Shown: in pieces, positions 6,037 to 12,624 of the stretch
How the letters are laid out: every line of letters begins with the position of its first letter
Position numbering within the stretch: the first letter of the stretch is position 1
NCBI GenBank assembly: GCA_036259835.1
Contig: DATABA010000142.1
Span: 1-12,624 of the forward strand
Direction of reading: 5' to 3'
Length of the DNA: 12,624 nucleotides
Source of the DNA: JALYGK01 sp036259835
GTDB lineage: Bacteria; Actinomycetota; UBA4738
Program-made: the position numbers and the translations under genes
The notes under the pieces: model-generated
Told to the model about the DNA's origin: nothing
Seen by the model: only the letters and a program-made list of their open reading frames with translations
The model's database searches: none

Positions 6037-8037
6037 ATGCCAGCGAAACTCGCGCTGGTCCACCACGCGAATCAGTTCCTGATCACGAACGGATACGACG
6101 ACCGACAGGGGATCGACGAGATCGCGCAGGGGTACGCCGCAGTTCTGCGTCTGCACGAGGAACACCGCGTCGCCATCAACCTCCACTTGAGCGGCACGTT
6201 GATCGAGGCCGCGGCCTGGCAGTGCCCATGGTTCCTGGAGATCGTGAAGGACCTCCGGGCGAAAGGTGTGGTCGAGCTGATCGGCGGCGTGTACGCGGAG
6301 ACGGTCATGACGCTCTTCGACGCCGATGTCAACATCGCCCAACTCAACGAGCTGTTGTTTCTATATCGGGAGCATCTCGATTGCCCACCTCAGGATGTTC
6401 GCGTCAGCTGGGTGCCGGAACGAGTGTGGGCCACCGAACTCTTGGCGCCGGCCTTCACCAGCAAGCAATTGATCAATGGCGGTTATCAGGCCGTTCTGCT
6501 CGACGATCGATTGCTCTTCCCCGCCGGGGGGTCGTACGCGGAAAGCCCTCGAGCGGCGTTCGACGCGCTCGGACCCTTCGAGCACGGGAGCAACTTGGGA
6601 ACGCGAGACGTGCCCGACGCAGCCAGCGTTCCTCATCGCGCCGACTCTCACACCGTGTACGAGATAGCCGGCTCGCGCGGGCTGTTGGTCTTGCCGATCT
6701 CCGCGGACGTCCGTCATTGGATTCCGCCGACACGTTTGGAGCACTGGAGCAGCCTGGAGGACATGGCCCAGATCCACGGCGGCGACGATGCAGAGAACTG
6801 TTTGCTGATCTACGCGGACGACCTCGAGCGGACCGCCGGCGTCGGGGGGTGGGACGAGCCCCTCATCGAGGCCTATGACGCGTTCCTTCGATGGGTCTCC
6901 GAACGGGACGACGTGGTGGCGGTCCCGCTGAGTTCTCCACTCGACTCGCCGGGTGTCCCAGAGCCGCGACCGATCGAACCCGGCACGTTCTTTGAGCTCG
7001 CATACGTGTGGGAGGCGGGCGAGGACTACGGCCGCTGGGCTCACGGACCCGCCTGGGCGCCGTACCGCGAGTACCTGGACGCCGCACTGGCCGACGTTGC
7101 CGCGGCCGAAGAAGCCGGAGCCGATAAGAGATTGTTGGAACTGTCGCGAAAGCACGTGTTTGCGTCGACGTACGAAACGGCATGGCACGACCCCGGCGAG
7201 GCGGGACGGTCGCCTGCGCGATGGGCGAAAGCGGTGGCCAGCCATGCTCGCTCGAGCCATGTCATGACGGCGGCCGCACGCTGGTTCGCCAACGGCGAGA
7301 CAAACACGAGCGTCCGCATGACAGACCTCGATCGAGACGGCGACGACGAGCTCGTCATCACCAACCCGACCCTGTTCGCGGTCATGACGCCGTGCCACGG
7401 GGGCAGACTGCTACACCTGTTCACTCGGGGAGAAGACGGCGGGGCCCTGATGATCGGCAACCCGGCCGACGACTGGCATACCCAAGAGGATCTGAACCGC
7501 TACATGGCCGCGCCGCCGAACCATCCCGGCACGTTGAGCGACGTGGGGTTCGAACGGGATCTCTATCTAGTCTCCCGGGTCGACTCAGGAGCACGTTGGG
7601 TCCGGGCGGAGATGACGAACGTGGAGCGCGGGAGCCGCCTCTTCGGCGCGCGCAAGGCCGTGGTCGTCTCGAAAACAAATCCGGTGCTTTCGGTGTGCTA
7701 CCGCCTACCGGCGAACGCGGGCGATCTGGCTATCGATTCCTGTCTGTCACCCGACTACTACCGTCTGTTGAGAGAGGGTCGTCGTGAGCTGATGCCATAT
7801 GACGGCGCCTGGTGGCGCGGATTCCGCCTGGACGACGCGGCGGTTTGGATCGCGCCCGCCCCGGAGGAGCGCACGGAATGGATCGATCCCGCCGGTCCCG
7901 ACGTCGGCCACGGGATGAACGTTCGTCTCCTCTCGAAGGACTCTCATTTCCATCTCGTGATCGGCTGCGGGCGGGCGGACAACGAAGCGCTTCGATCCTT
8001 CGGTTTGCTCAAGGAGAGCGAACCGGGGGAAGATTAG
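6037..8037 (+). CDS. GH57 family glycoside hydrolase, 4-alpha-glucanotransferase-like
   Basis: Retaining alpha-glucan-active enzyme of 666 residues, the size of Thermococcus-type 4-alpha-glucanotransferase. The N-terminal catalytic barrel (about 1-300) contains family motifs in order: HHANQ (9-13, where HNHQP is usual), GGVYAET (83-89), WVPERVW (125-131) with the presumed nucleophile E128, and LIYADDLE (257-264) with the presumed acid/base D261 or D262. A helical region with HVFASTYETAWH (373-384) follows. The C-terminal beta-rich part begins with a DxDxDG loop at 430-438 and CHGGRLLHLF, matching the C-terminal domain of GH57 glucanotransferases. There is no signal peptide, so it acts inside the cell on imported or stored glucan. 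The start is the ATG 2 bases after the glgA stop; the frame is open upstream but that region encodes GlgA. Activity could be glucanotransferase, amylase or branching type. The altered first motif makes a specific name unsafe. Confidence 0.9.
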   Translation: MPAKLALVHHANQFLITNGYDDRQGIDEIAQGYAAVLRLHEEHRVAINLHLSGTLIEAAAWQCPWFLEIVKDLRAKGVVELIGGVYAETVMTLFDADVNIAQLNELLFLYREHLDCPPQDVRVSWVPERVWATELLAPAFTSKQLINGGYQAVLLDDRLLFPAGGSYAESPRAAFDALGPFEHGSNLGTRDVPDAASVPHRADSHTVYEIAGSRGLLVLPISADVRHWIPPTRLEHWSSLEDMAQIHGGDDAENCLLIYADDLERTAGVGGWDEPLIEAYDAFLRWVSERDDVVAVPLSSPLDSPGVPEPRPIEPGTFFELAYVWEAGEDYGRWAHGPAWAPYREYLDAALADVAAAEEAGADKRLLELSRKHVFASTYETAWHDPGEAGRSPARWAKAVASHARSSHVMTAAARWFANGETNTSVRMTDLDRDGDDELVITNPTLFAVMTPCHGGRLLHLFTRGEDGGALMIGNPADDWHTQEDLNRYMAAPPNHPGTLSDVGFERDLYLVSRVDSGARWVRAEMTNVERGSRLFGARKAVVVSKTNPVLSVCYRLPANAGDLAIDSCLSPDYYRLLREGRRELMPYDGAWWRGFRLDDAAVWIAPAPEERTEWIDPAGPDVGHGMNVRLLSKDSHFHLVIGCGRADNEALRSFGLLKESEPGED

Positions 8038-8069
8038 TTCGGCGCCCCACGCCCCACTGGAGATGCCTG

Positions 8070-9290
8070 GTGGCTGAAATAACGCTGCAAGACGTGGCGA
8101 AGGTCTTCGCGGACGGGACACGCGCCGTCTCCGACTTCGACCTCGACATCTCGGATGGTGAGTTCATGGTGCTGGTCGGCCCCTCGGGATGCGGAAAAAG
8201 CACCGCACTGCGGATGGTGGCCGGCCTGGAGGACATCAGCGAGGGCTCAATTCGAATCGGGGACCGCGTCGTCAACGACCTCCCTGCCCGAGACCGCGAC
8301 ATCGCCATGGTGTTCCAGAACTACGCGCTGTACCCGCACCTGTCCGTATACGAGAACCTGGCGTTCGCCCTCAAGCTCCGAAAGGTGCCGAAGAACGAGG
8401 TCGACCGGCGAGTCAGGGAAGCAGCGGCAGTCCTCGGCCTGGAGGAGCTGCTGAAGCGCAAGCCCCGGCAGCTTTCGGGCGGTCAGCGGCAGCGGGTCGC
8501 TATGGGGCGGGCCATCGTTCGCAATCCGCAGGGTTTCCTCATGGACGAGCCCCTTTCGAACCTGGACGCGAAGCTCCGCGTCCAGATGCGGTCGGAGATT
8601 GCTCGGCTGCAGGCCGAGCTCGGCGTCACGACTATCTACGTCACGCACGACCAGACCGAGGCAATGACCATGGGCGACCGGGTCGCGGTCATGCGCAAGG
8701 GGATGCTCCAGCAGGTCGACACGCCTCAGACGCTCTACGACCATCCTGCAAACCTGTTCGTGGCTGGGTTCATCGGCTCGCCGGCCATGAACATGGTCGA
8801 GGCGGAGCTCTCCTCGGAGAACGGCGCGATGTTCATCGGGTTCGGCGGGTTCCGCCTCCGGCTCGACGACAAGCTCGTCGCTGCGAAGCCGGCCCTGAAG
8901 TCGTACGCAGGTAAGAACGTTGTTCTGGGCATTCGGCCGGAGGACATGGAGGACGCTGCCCTCGTCGGCGACGCGCCCCGGGACCGACGCATCTCGGCGA
9001 AAGTGGATCTCCGTGAGGCCCTGGGTTCGCAAGTCCTCATTCACTTCACCGTCTCCGCTCCGCTCGTCCTGACCGAGGACACGAAGGAATTGGCCTCCGA
9101 CGTGGGAACGGAAGCGCTCGAAAGCCTCGAAGAACAGGCGAAGGAGGACGAGAGCACGTTCGTGGCGCAGCTCGATCCCAGGACCGGAATCAAAGAAGGG
9201 GAACAGGTCGAGCTGGTAGTCGATACAGGAAGGCTTCACTTCTTCGATCCACAGACCGGGCTGGGCATCTACGGGAACGAAGGGAGCTAG
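8070..9290 (+). CDS. carbohydrate ABC transporter ATP-binding protein (MalK/UgpC/MsiK type)
   Basis: ATPase that powers the importer encoded just downstream. The protein has 406 residues. The nucleotide-binding domain carries Walker A GPSGCGKST (37-45), Q-loop Q83 in VFQNYALYPH, signature LSGGQ (135-139), Walker B FLMDEP (156-161), D-loop SNLD (163-166) and switch H193. The C-terminal TOBE/regulatory domain (about 240-406) includes GIRPEDM and ends HFFDPQTGLGIY, typical of the MalK group. It is longer than E. coli MalK because of an acidic stretch at about 335-365, a form I associate with actinobacterial members. The GTG start at 8070 is supported by GGAG about 7 bases upstream. The open frame extends upstream into the GH57 gene but that part is not coding in this frame. 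It sits 32 bases from each neighbour. Related ATPases can serve several sugar transporters. Confidence 0.95.
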   Translation: MAEITLQDVAKVFADGTRAVSDFDLDISDGEFMVLVGPSGCGKSTALRMVAGLEDISEGSIRIGDRVVNDLPARDRDIAMVFQNYALYPHLSVYENLAFALKLRKVPKNEVDRRVREAAAVLGLEELLKRKPRQLSGGQRQRVAMGRAIVRNPQGFLMDEPLSNLDAKLRVQMRSEIARLQAELGVTTIYVTHDQTEAMTMGDRVAVMRKGMLQQVDTPQTLYDHPANLFVAGFIGSPAMNMVEAELSSENGAMFIGFGGFRLRLDDKLVAAKPALKSYAGKNVVLGIRPEDMEDAALVGDAPRDRRISAKVDLREALGSQVLIHFTVSAPLVLTEDTKELASDVGTEALESLEEQAKEDESTFVAQLDPRTGIKEGEQVELVVDTGRLHFFDPQTGLGIYGNEGS

Positions 9291-9322
9291 CGCAACCACG
9301 TCCTCGATTCCGGGTGGGATAG

Positions 9323-10258
9323 ATGGCGACGATTGAGCGAACCGCTCCGCGGAGCGCGAACGGGGCTTTTTCGTGGGTTCGCCGGTACCAGTTCGAGATC
9401 CTGCTCGTCACACCGCTCGTCGCGTATGTCCTGGTTCTGACCGTGGTCCCGATCATCGACACGTTCCGGCTGTCGTTCAGCGCTCCTCGCGGCGCCGACT
9501 TTCCGACCCTGGAGAGTTATCGCGACATGATTCGGATAGGCACGTTCAAAAGCGCTGTCATCAACACGTTGATCGTTGCGCTGCTGTCGCTGACCCTGGA
9601 GCTCGGGGTCGGGCTGGCCGTCGCTCTGGCGCTTCACGCCAAGTTTCGGGGACGGGGCTTCGTGCGGACGGTCACGTTGGTTCCGCTCGGTGTTCCGACG
9701 ATCGTCTCCGGCGCGGTGATGCTCCTGATCTTCAGCCGAGCCGGCTACCTCAACTCGATCATGGCTCTGTTCGCCGGCCTCGTGGACAAGATCCCCGGGG
9801 TGGATTGGCAGTGGCAGAACATCTCCTGGACGGTTGCGGGCGGCTTCAGGACCCTGCTGACCGTGGCCATCGCCGACATGTGGAAGGTCCTTCCGGTGAT
9901 GACGCTCATCTTCCTGGCAGGGCTTCAGGCCATCCCGGAGGACGTGTATGAGGCGGCCGACGTGGACGGTGCGACCAAGTGGCAGCGCTTCGCGAGGGTC
10001 ACGTTCCCGCTGTTGATCCCGTACCTCACGATGGCGATCATCCTGCGAGCCATCGACGCGTTCCGGATCTTCGAGCTGGCCCTCGTGCTGGCCGGTCCGG
10101 AACGCGTTCTGGGGACGTTCATTGGTGAGCGGTACCTCCCGCCGACCAACGATCCGTTTACCGCGGCGGCGGCGTCGATCGTGTTGTTCGGAATGATCAT
10201 GGTATTCATCGTCCTGTATCTCCGGTTCGTGGCGGCCCGGCAGCAGGTGCGCCTGTGA
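9323..10258 (+). CDS. carbohydrate ABC transporter permease 1 (MalF-like)
   Basis: Inner-membrane permease of 311 residues with six apparent membrane segments (roughly 25-48, 78-104, 117-137, 176-200, 230-250, 283-302). The cytoplasmic EAA loop that docks with the ATPase is at about 209-229 (YEAADVDGATKW onward, then RVTFPLLIP). It lacks the large periplasmic insertion of E. coli MalF, as is usual for actinobacterial and trehalose/oligosaccharide-type systems. The ATG follows a GGGTGGG sequence by a few bases. Its stop overlaps the start of permease 2 by 4 bases (GTGA), so the two subunits are translationally coupled and form a heterodimer. Confidence 0.95.
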   Translation: MATIERTAPRSANGAFSWVRRYQFEILLVTPLVAYVLVLTVVPIIDTFRLSFSAPRGADFPTLESYRDMIRIGTFKSAVINTLIVALLSLTLELGVGLAVALALHAKFRGRGFVRTVTLVPLGVPTIVSGAVMLLIFSRAGYLNSIMALFAGLVDKIPGVDWQWQNISWTVAGGFRTLLTVAIADMWKVLPVMTLIFLAGLQAIPEDVYEAADVDGATKWQRFARVTFPLLIPYLTMAIILRAIDAFRIFELALVLAGPERVLGTFIGERYLPPTNDPFTAAAASIVLFGMIMVFIVLYLRFVAARQQVRL

Positions 10259-11106
10259 GCGTCGCGGTCCGCGCTCGGAGCAGACGGGACCCGCTCGCGG
10301 CGCCCATGAAGGTCTTGTTCCCGTTTTGGGTCCTGGTGTCGGCGCTGATCGTCCTGTTCCCGATCTACCTCATCTTCATGGTCTCCTTCGCCCCGGGCTC
10401 CGCGCTGTTCGGAGAGCGACCGGCCCTGTTCATCACCGACTACACCCTCGAGTGGTGGAAGGGCGTCATAGAGGGCGGAGACTTGGTCCCGCCGCTCGTG
10501 AAAAGCCTTTCGGTCGCGACCGCGACCACGCTCCTTGCCATTCTGATTGCGTCCCCAGCGGCCTACGTGATCTCCCGCCTTCCCCCCGGTCTCAGGTACA
10601 GCATCGTGATCGGGTTGCTGGTGACCCGGATGTTCCCGGAATTCGCCATCGGGATTTCCGTGGCCACCCGGTTCGCGAGGTTCGGACTGGTGGACGACTA
10701 TCTCGGCCTGATCCTGGCGCACCTGATCGGGTCTCTCCCGTTTATCACCTGGATCTTGGTGGGAACGTTCGAGACGATTCCCCGAGACATTGAAGAAGCC
10801 GCGCAGATCGACGGCGCGTCTCGTATGGGGACCCTCCTTCGAGTGGTGTTTCCCCTGGCCGCTCCGGGGATCGCCGTGGCCTCGTTGTTCGTCTGGCTCT
10901 ACTCCTGGAACGAATTCCTCTACGCGCGGCTCCTCACCACGAACCAGAACACGCTTCCACTGCAGGTCTTCGTCGCCATCGATCGCGGCGTGACCCAGGA
11001 AATGGCGGCGGTGGCCGCAATCCTCACGCTGCCGATCCTGCTCGTGGTGTACTTCCTCCAGCGGTACCTGAGGCCGGGAGCCCTCTCCGGCGCGGTAAAG
11101 GGGTGA
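10255..11106 (+). CDS. carbohydrate ABC transporter permease 2 (MalG-like)
   Basis: Second inner-membrane permease, 283 residues, with six apparent membrane segments (roughly 20-45, 86-107, 116-137, 149-172, 200-218 and 250-270). The EAA loop is at about 180-203 (IEEAAQIDGASRMG, then RVVFPLAAPG). The YSWNEFLYARLL sequence (216-227) after it is characteristic of MalG-type CUT1 permeases. The GTG start overlaps the stop of permease 1. Sequence type points to di- or oligosaccharide substrates rather than monosaccharides, but the substrate is not shown. Confidence 0.95.
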   Translation: MSVAVRARSRRDPLAAPMKVLFPFWVLVSALIVLFPIYLIFMVSFAPGSALFGERPALFITDYTLEWWKGVIEGGDLVPPLVKSLSVATATTLLAILIASPAAYVISRLPPGLRYSIVIGLLVTRMFPEFAIGISVATRFARFGLVDDYLGLILAHLIGSLPFITWILVGTFETIPRDIEEAAQIDGASRMGTLLRVVFPLAAPGIAVASLFVWLYSWNEFLYARLLTTNQNTLPLQVFVAIDRGVTQEMAAVAAILTLPILLVVYFLQRYLRPGALSGAVKG

Positions 11107-11185
11107 TGTGCGTAGGCAACCAATGGGAAGAAATAATCGTAAGTACATGTGACAGGGCATCGAGCCCAAATTGGGAGGTGAAGGG
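11107..11185 (+). promoter_or_regulatory. leader between permease 2 and binding-protein gene, with strong ribosome binding site
   Basis: This 79-base gap is the longest in the plus-strand cluster and is locally AT-richer than the genes around it. GGAGGTGA (11174-11181) is the best Shine-Dalgarno in the cluster and places the start at the ATG 11186 rather than the in-frame TTG at 11171. AATAAT (11132-11137) could be a -10 element, but no good -35 is seen at 11108-11115. A small stem GGGC/GCCC (11155-11158 with 11164-11167) and a palindrome CCCAAATTGGG (11165-11175) overlap and adjoin the ribosome binding site. Binding-protein genes are commonly expressed above their permeases, which this arrangement could allow. 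Confidence 0.4.
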
Positions 11186-12469
11186 ATGAAAAGAGTCATG
11201 CGATCGTGGCTCGCGCTGACTGCCGTCCTGACATTGGTAGGCGCGGCGTGCGGGGGCGGCGGTGAGCAGCAGCAGCCGACGGGTCCTCAGGCGCAGCAGT
11301 TCGCCGGGACCACCATCACGTTCAGCACGTCGCTTGCCGAGACGGAGCAGCCGGTAGTCGAGGAAGTGATCCAGCAATTCGAGCAGCAAACGGGGGCGAC
11401 GGTGCGGCTCGCAGCGATCACGTCGCAAGACCTGCCTCAGAAGCTCAAGGTCGACGTGAACGCGGGACGGAACACCGTCCATCTCTTCGCTCAGGACAAC
11501 CTGGCGTTGGCGGTTCTGGTGGAGGACGGGCTGGTCGAGGACCTCTCCAACGTGCAGGTGCCCGAGGGTGTGAACCCCGCGCTCATTCCGGAGAAGTTCG
11601 ACGGGAAGCAGTACTTCCTGCCGTATCGGCCGAACGTCCGCGTGGCGTACGTGAACGTCGATCGGTTCCGTCAGGCCGGCGTTCAGCCGCCGAGGACAAC
11701 CGACGAGCTGGTGACGGTCGCCCAGAGGCTGCGGCAGGCCGCGGGCGGACAGCCGAAGGTCACGCTGTCGCTCGAGGGTCCGTCGGGCGCTGCCGGCGTC
11801 ACCATCTCGGAGTGGATCGTGTCCTACGGGGGCAACCCGCTGCTCCTGAACGATGAAGGCTCCGTGCAGGCGTTCACGACGCTTCAGAACATGTGGCGCC
11901 AGGGTCTGATCGCCAGGGAGAGCCTGCTGGCGAAGTTCGATACGGAGGTCGACAACCTTCGTGGGGAGACCGCCTGGTTCGCTCAGAACTGGCCGTTCAC
12001 GACGGCGGAGCTGGCGAAGCAGGGGCTGCTTTCGAAGTTCCAGGTCTACGAGGGATTCGCCGGCCCCGCTCGGGAGGCGCACGTCATCGGTGGCGAGGTC
12101 CTCGGCATTCCCAAGGGCGTCACCGGCAAGCAGAAAGAAGCCGCCATCGCGCTCGCCCAGTTCCTGATGTCGAGGCCGGCTCAGGAGAAGCTGGCGGCCG
12201 AGAATGCGTGGCCGTCCGTGCGCACCGACGCGTACACGCAGGTGCCCGCGGACCAGCGAGCGACGTTCAACGCGATCAACGCCGCGTTGCAGGATGGTTG
12301 GTACCGGCCCAACGTCATCTACTGGTCCGACGTTCAGGACGCCATCAACGAGGCGGTTCGCCGCGTCATCGTGAGGGGCGAGCCGGTCGAGGCAACCTTG
12401 AACGAGCTCAACGCCCAGATCGCGCAGGCGGCTAGGGACAAGGGAGCGGAATACCCGCCGGCTTCCTAG
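11186..12469 (+). CDS. extracellular solute-binding protein, family 1, lipoprotein
   Basis: Membrane-anchored receptor of the ABC importer, 427 residues. A lipoprotein signal peptide is visible: positively charged MKRVMR, a hydrophobic stretch (about 8-20) and the lipidated cysteine C22 in VGAACGGGG. A flexible Gly/Gln-rich linker follows (about 23-44). The mature part is a typical two-lobe periplasmic binding fold with features of CUT1 family receptors: a first lobe beginning ITFSTSLAETEQPVVEEV, an LPYRPNVRVAYVN segment, an NWPFT segment, a GGEVLGIPKG hinge region, and KQKEAAIALAQFLMSRPAQEKLA. The start at 11186 was chosen for its GGAGGTGA and the normal signal peptide. The ligand cannot be read from sequence; the neighbouring glgA and GH57 genes suggest an alpha-glucan-derived or trehalose-like sugar. 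Its last 102 bases recur inverted at the end of the window. Confidence 0.94.
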   Translation: MKRVMRSWLALTAVLTLVGAACGGGGEQQQPTGPQAQQFAGTTITFSTSLAETEQPVVEEVIQQFEQQTGATVRLAAITSQDLPQKLKVDVNAGRNTVHLFAQDNLALAVLVEDGLVEDLSNVQVPEGVNPALIPEKFDGKQYFLPYRPNVRVAYVNVDRFRQAGVQPPRTTDELVTVAQRLRQAAGGQPKVTLSLEGPSGAAGVTISEWIVSYGGNPLLLNDEGSVQAFTTLQNMWRQGLIARESLLAKFDTEVDNLRGETAWFAQNWPFTTAELAKQGLLSKFQVYEGFAGPAREAHVIGGEVLGIPKGVTGKQKEAAIALAQFLMSRPAQEKLAAENAWPSVRTDAYTQVPADQRATFNAINAALQDGWYRPNVIYWSDVQDAINEAVRRVIVRGEPVEATLNELNAQIAQAARDKGAEYPPAS

Positions 12470-12470
12470 A

Positions 12471-12522
12471 AAGGGAAGACGCACAACCTCGCCACTCTCG
12501 CGAGGTTGTGCGTCTTCCATTT
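12471..12522 (+). terminator. Rho-independent-type terminator hairpin after the binding-protein gene
   Basis: The stem GAAGACGCACAACCTCGC and its complement form 19 base pairs (12474-12492 with 12500-12518) around the 7-base loop CACTCTC. Flanking A and T runs are present on the two sides (AAA before, ATTTCT after), so it could act in both directions. The T-tract is short. It starts just after the stop codon, as expected for the end of a transport operon. A single G/A mismatch at 12473/12519 separates this stem from the larger inverted repeat that surrounds it. Confidence 0.7.
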
Positions 12523-12624
12523 CTAGGAAGCCGGCGGGTATTCCGCTCCCTTGTCCCTAGCCGCCTGCGCGATCTGGGCGTTGAGCTCGTTCAAGGTTGC
12601 CTCGACCGGCTCGCCCCTCACGAT
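12523..12624 (-). CDS. inverted copy of the binding-protein 3' end (partial; possibly artefactual)
   Basis: On the minus strand this stretch encodes the same last 33 residues and TAG stop as the solute-binding protein, with no difference at all. The frame enters from the right edge, so only the C-terminus is seen. If real, a second convergent binding-protein gene shares the bidirectional terminator. If the sequence ends here because of a fold-back, no such gene exists. Absence of even silent substitutions favours either a very recent duplication or an artefact. Confidence 0.35.
   Translation of the reverse strand: MVRGEPVEATLNELNAQIAQAARDKGAEYPPAS

Larger units (their letters stand above)
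12368..12624. repeat. long inverted repeat (125-base arms, 7-base loop) covering the 3' end of the binding-protein gene
   Basis: Bases 12500-12624 are the reverse complement of 12368-12492, with one mismatch (12473 G against 12519 A). Paired positions add to 12992. The left arm holds the last 34 codons of the binding-protein gene including the stop, plus the terminator's left half. The right arm mirrors this exactly to the last base of the window, so its true extent is not visible. It may be a genuine tail-to-tail duplication or a fold-back artefact at a sequence end. Confidence 0.95.

Noticed and set aside
9072..9164. Acidic insert (about residues 335-365) in the regulatory domain of the ABC ATPase
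   Set aside because: It looked unusual beside E. coli MalK, but I recognise similar TEDT...ELA-type stretches in actinobacterial sugar-transport ATPases, so it is a lineage feature rather than novelty.
9925..11199. A 424-codon open frame antisense to the two permease genes
   Set aside because: It is very rich in Arg, Glu, Asp and His with no domain, while both permeases on the other strand have EAA loops and membrane segments.
11024..12520. A 498-codon open frame antisense to permease 2 and the binding-protein gene
   Set aside because: It has Arg/Leu/Asp-rich shadow composition and no recognisable domain, and it lies opposite a gene with clear lipoprotein and binding-fold features. Long antisense frames are expected in GC-rich DNA.

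Overview
The window is GC-rich bacterial chromosome, most likely from a high-GC actinobacterial lineage. The evidence for this is the GreA C-terminal sequence, the long acidic insert in the ABC ATPase regulatory domain, and at least two genes that look leaderless. This placement rests on recognising protein families by eye and is tentative. No tRNA, rRNA, CRISPR array, insertion sequence or phage gene was seen, and no stretch over 100 bases lacks a gene, apart from the inverted repeat at the right end.

Two transcription units diverge from a short region at about 3926-4010. Leftward (minus strand, in order of transcription) are a TetR-family regulator, a ferritin-like diiron protein, a class I/II PLP aminotransferase and a D-2-hydroxyacid dehydrogenase cut by the left edge. 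The regulator and diiron genes overlap by 4 bases. A 13-base imperfect palindrome lies between a good -35 (TTGACG) and -10 (TATTGT) for the regulator, which suggests autoregulation. The first two genes form a regulator and oxygenase-like pair of unknown substrate. The last two look like amino acid/2-oxoacid/2-hydroxyacid metabolism. Neither of those two has a well-placed ordinary start codon.

Rightward (plus strand) are greA, a glycogen/starch synthase (glgA), a GH57 glucanotransferase/amylase-type enzyme, and a complete carbohydrate ABC importer: MalK-like ATPase, two MalF/MalG-like permeases and a lipoprotein solute-binding protein. Spacing is tight from glgA to the second permease. The proposed logic is import of an oligosaccharide (maltodextrin or trehalose type, not proven), remodelling of alpha-glucan by the GH57 enzyme and glucan extension by GlgA. 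greA is probably a housekeeping gene that happens to lie first.

The right end carries the strongest anomaly. After the binding-protein stop codon there is a 19-bp terminator-like stem, and beyond it the sequence is the reverse complement of the 3' end of the binding-protein gene up to the last base of the window. The arms are 125 bases with one mismatch around a 7-base loop. This is either a real tail-to-tail duplication or a fold-back/assembly artefact, and the window alone cannot decide between them.
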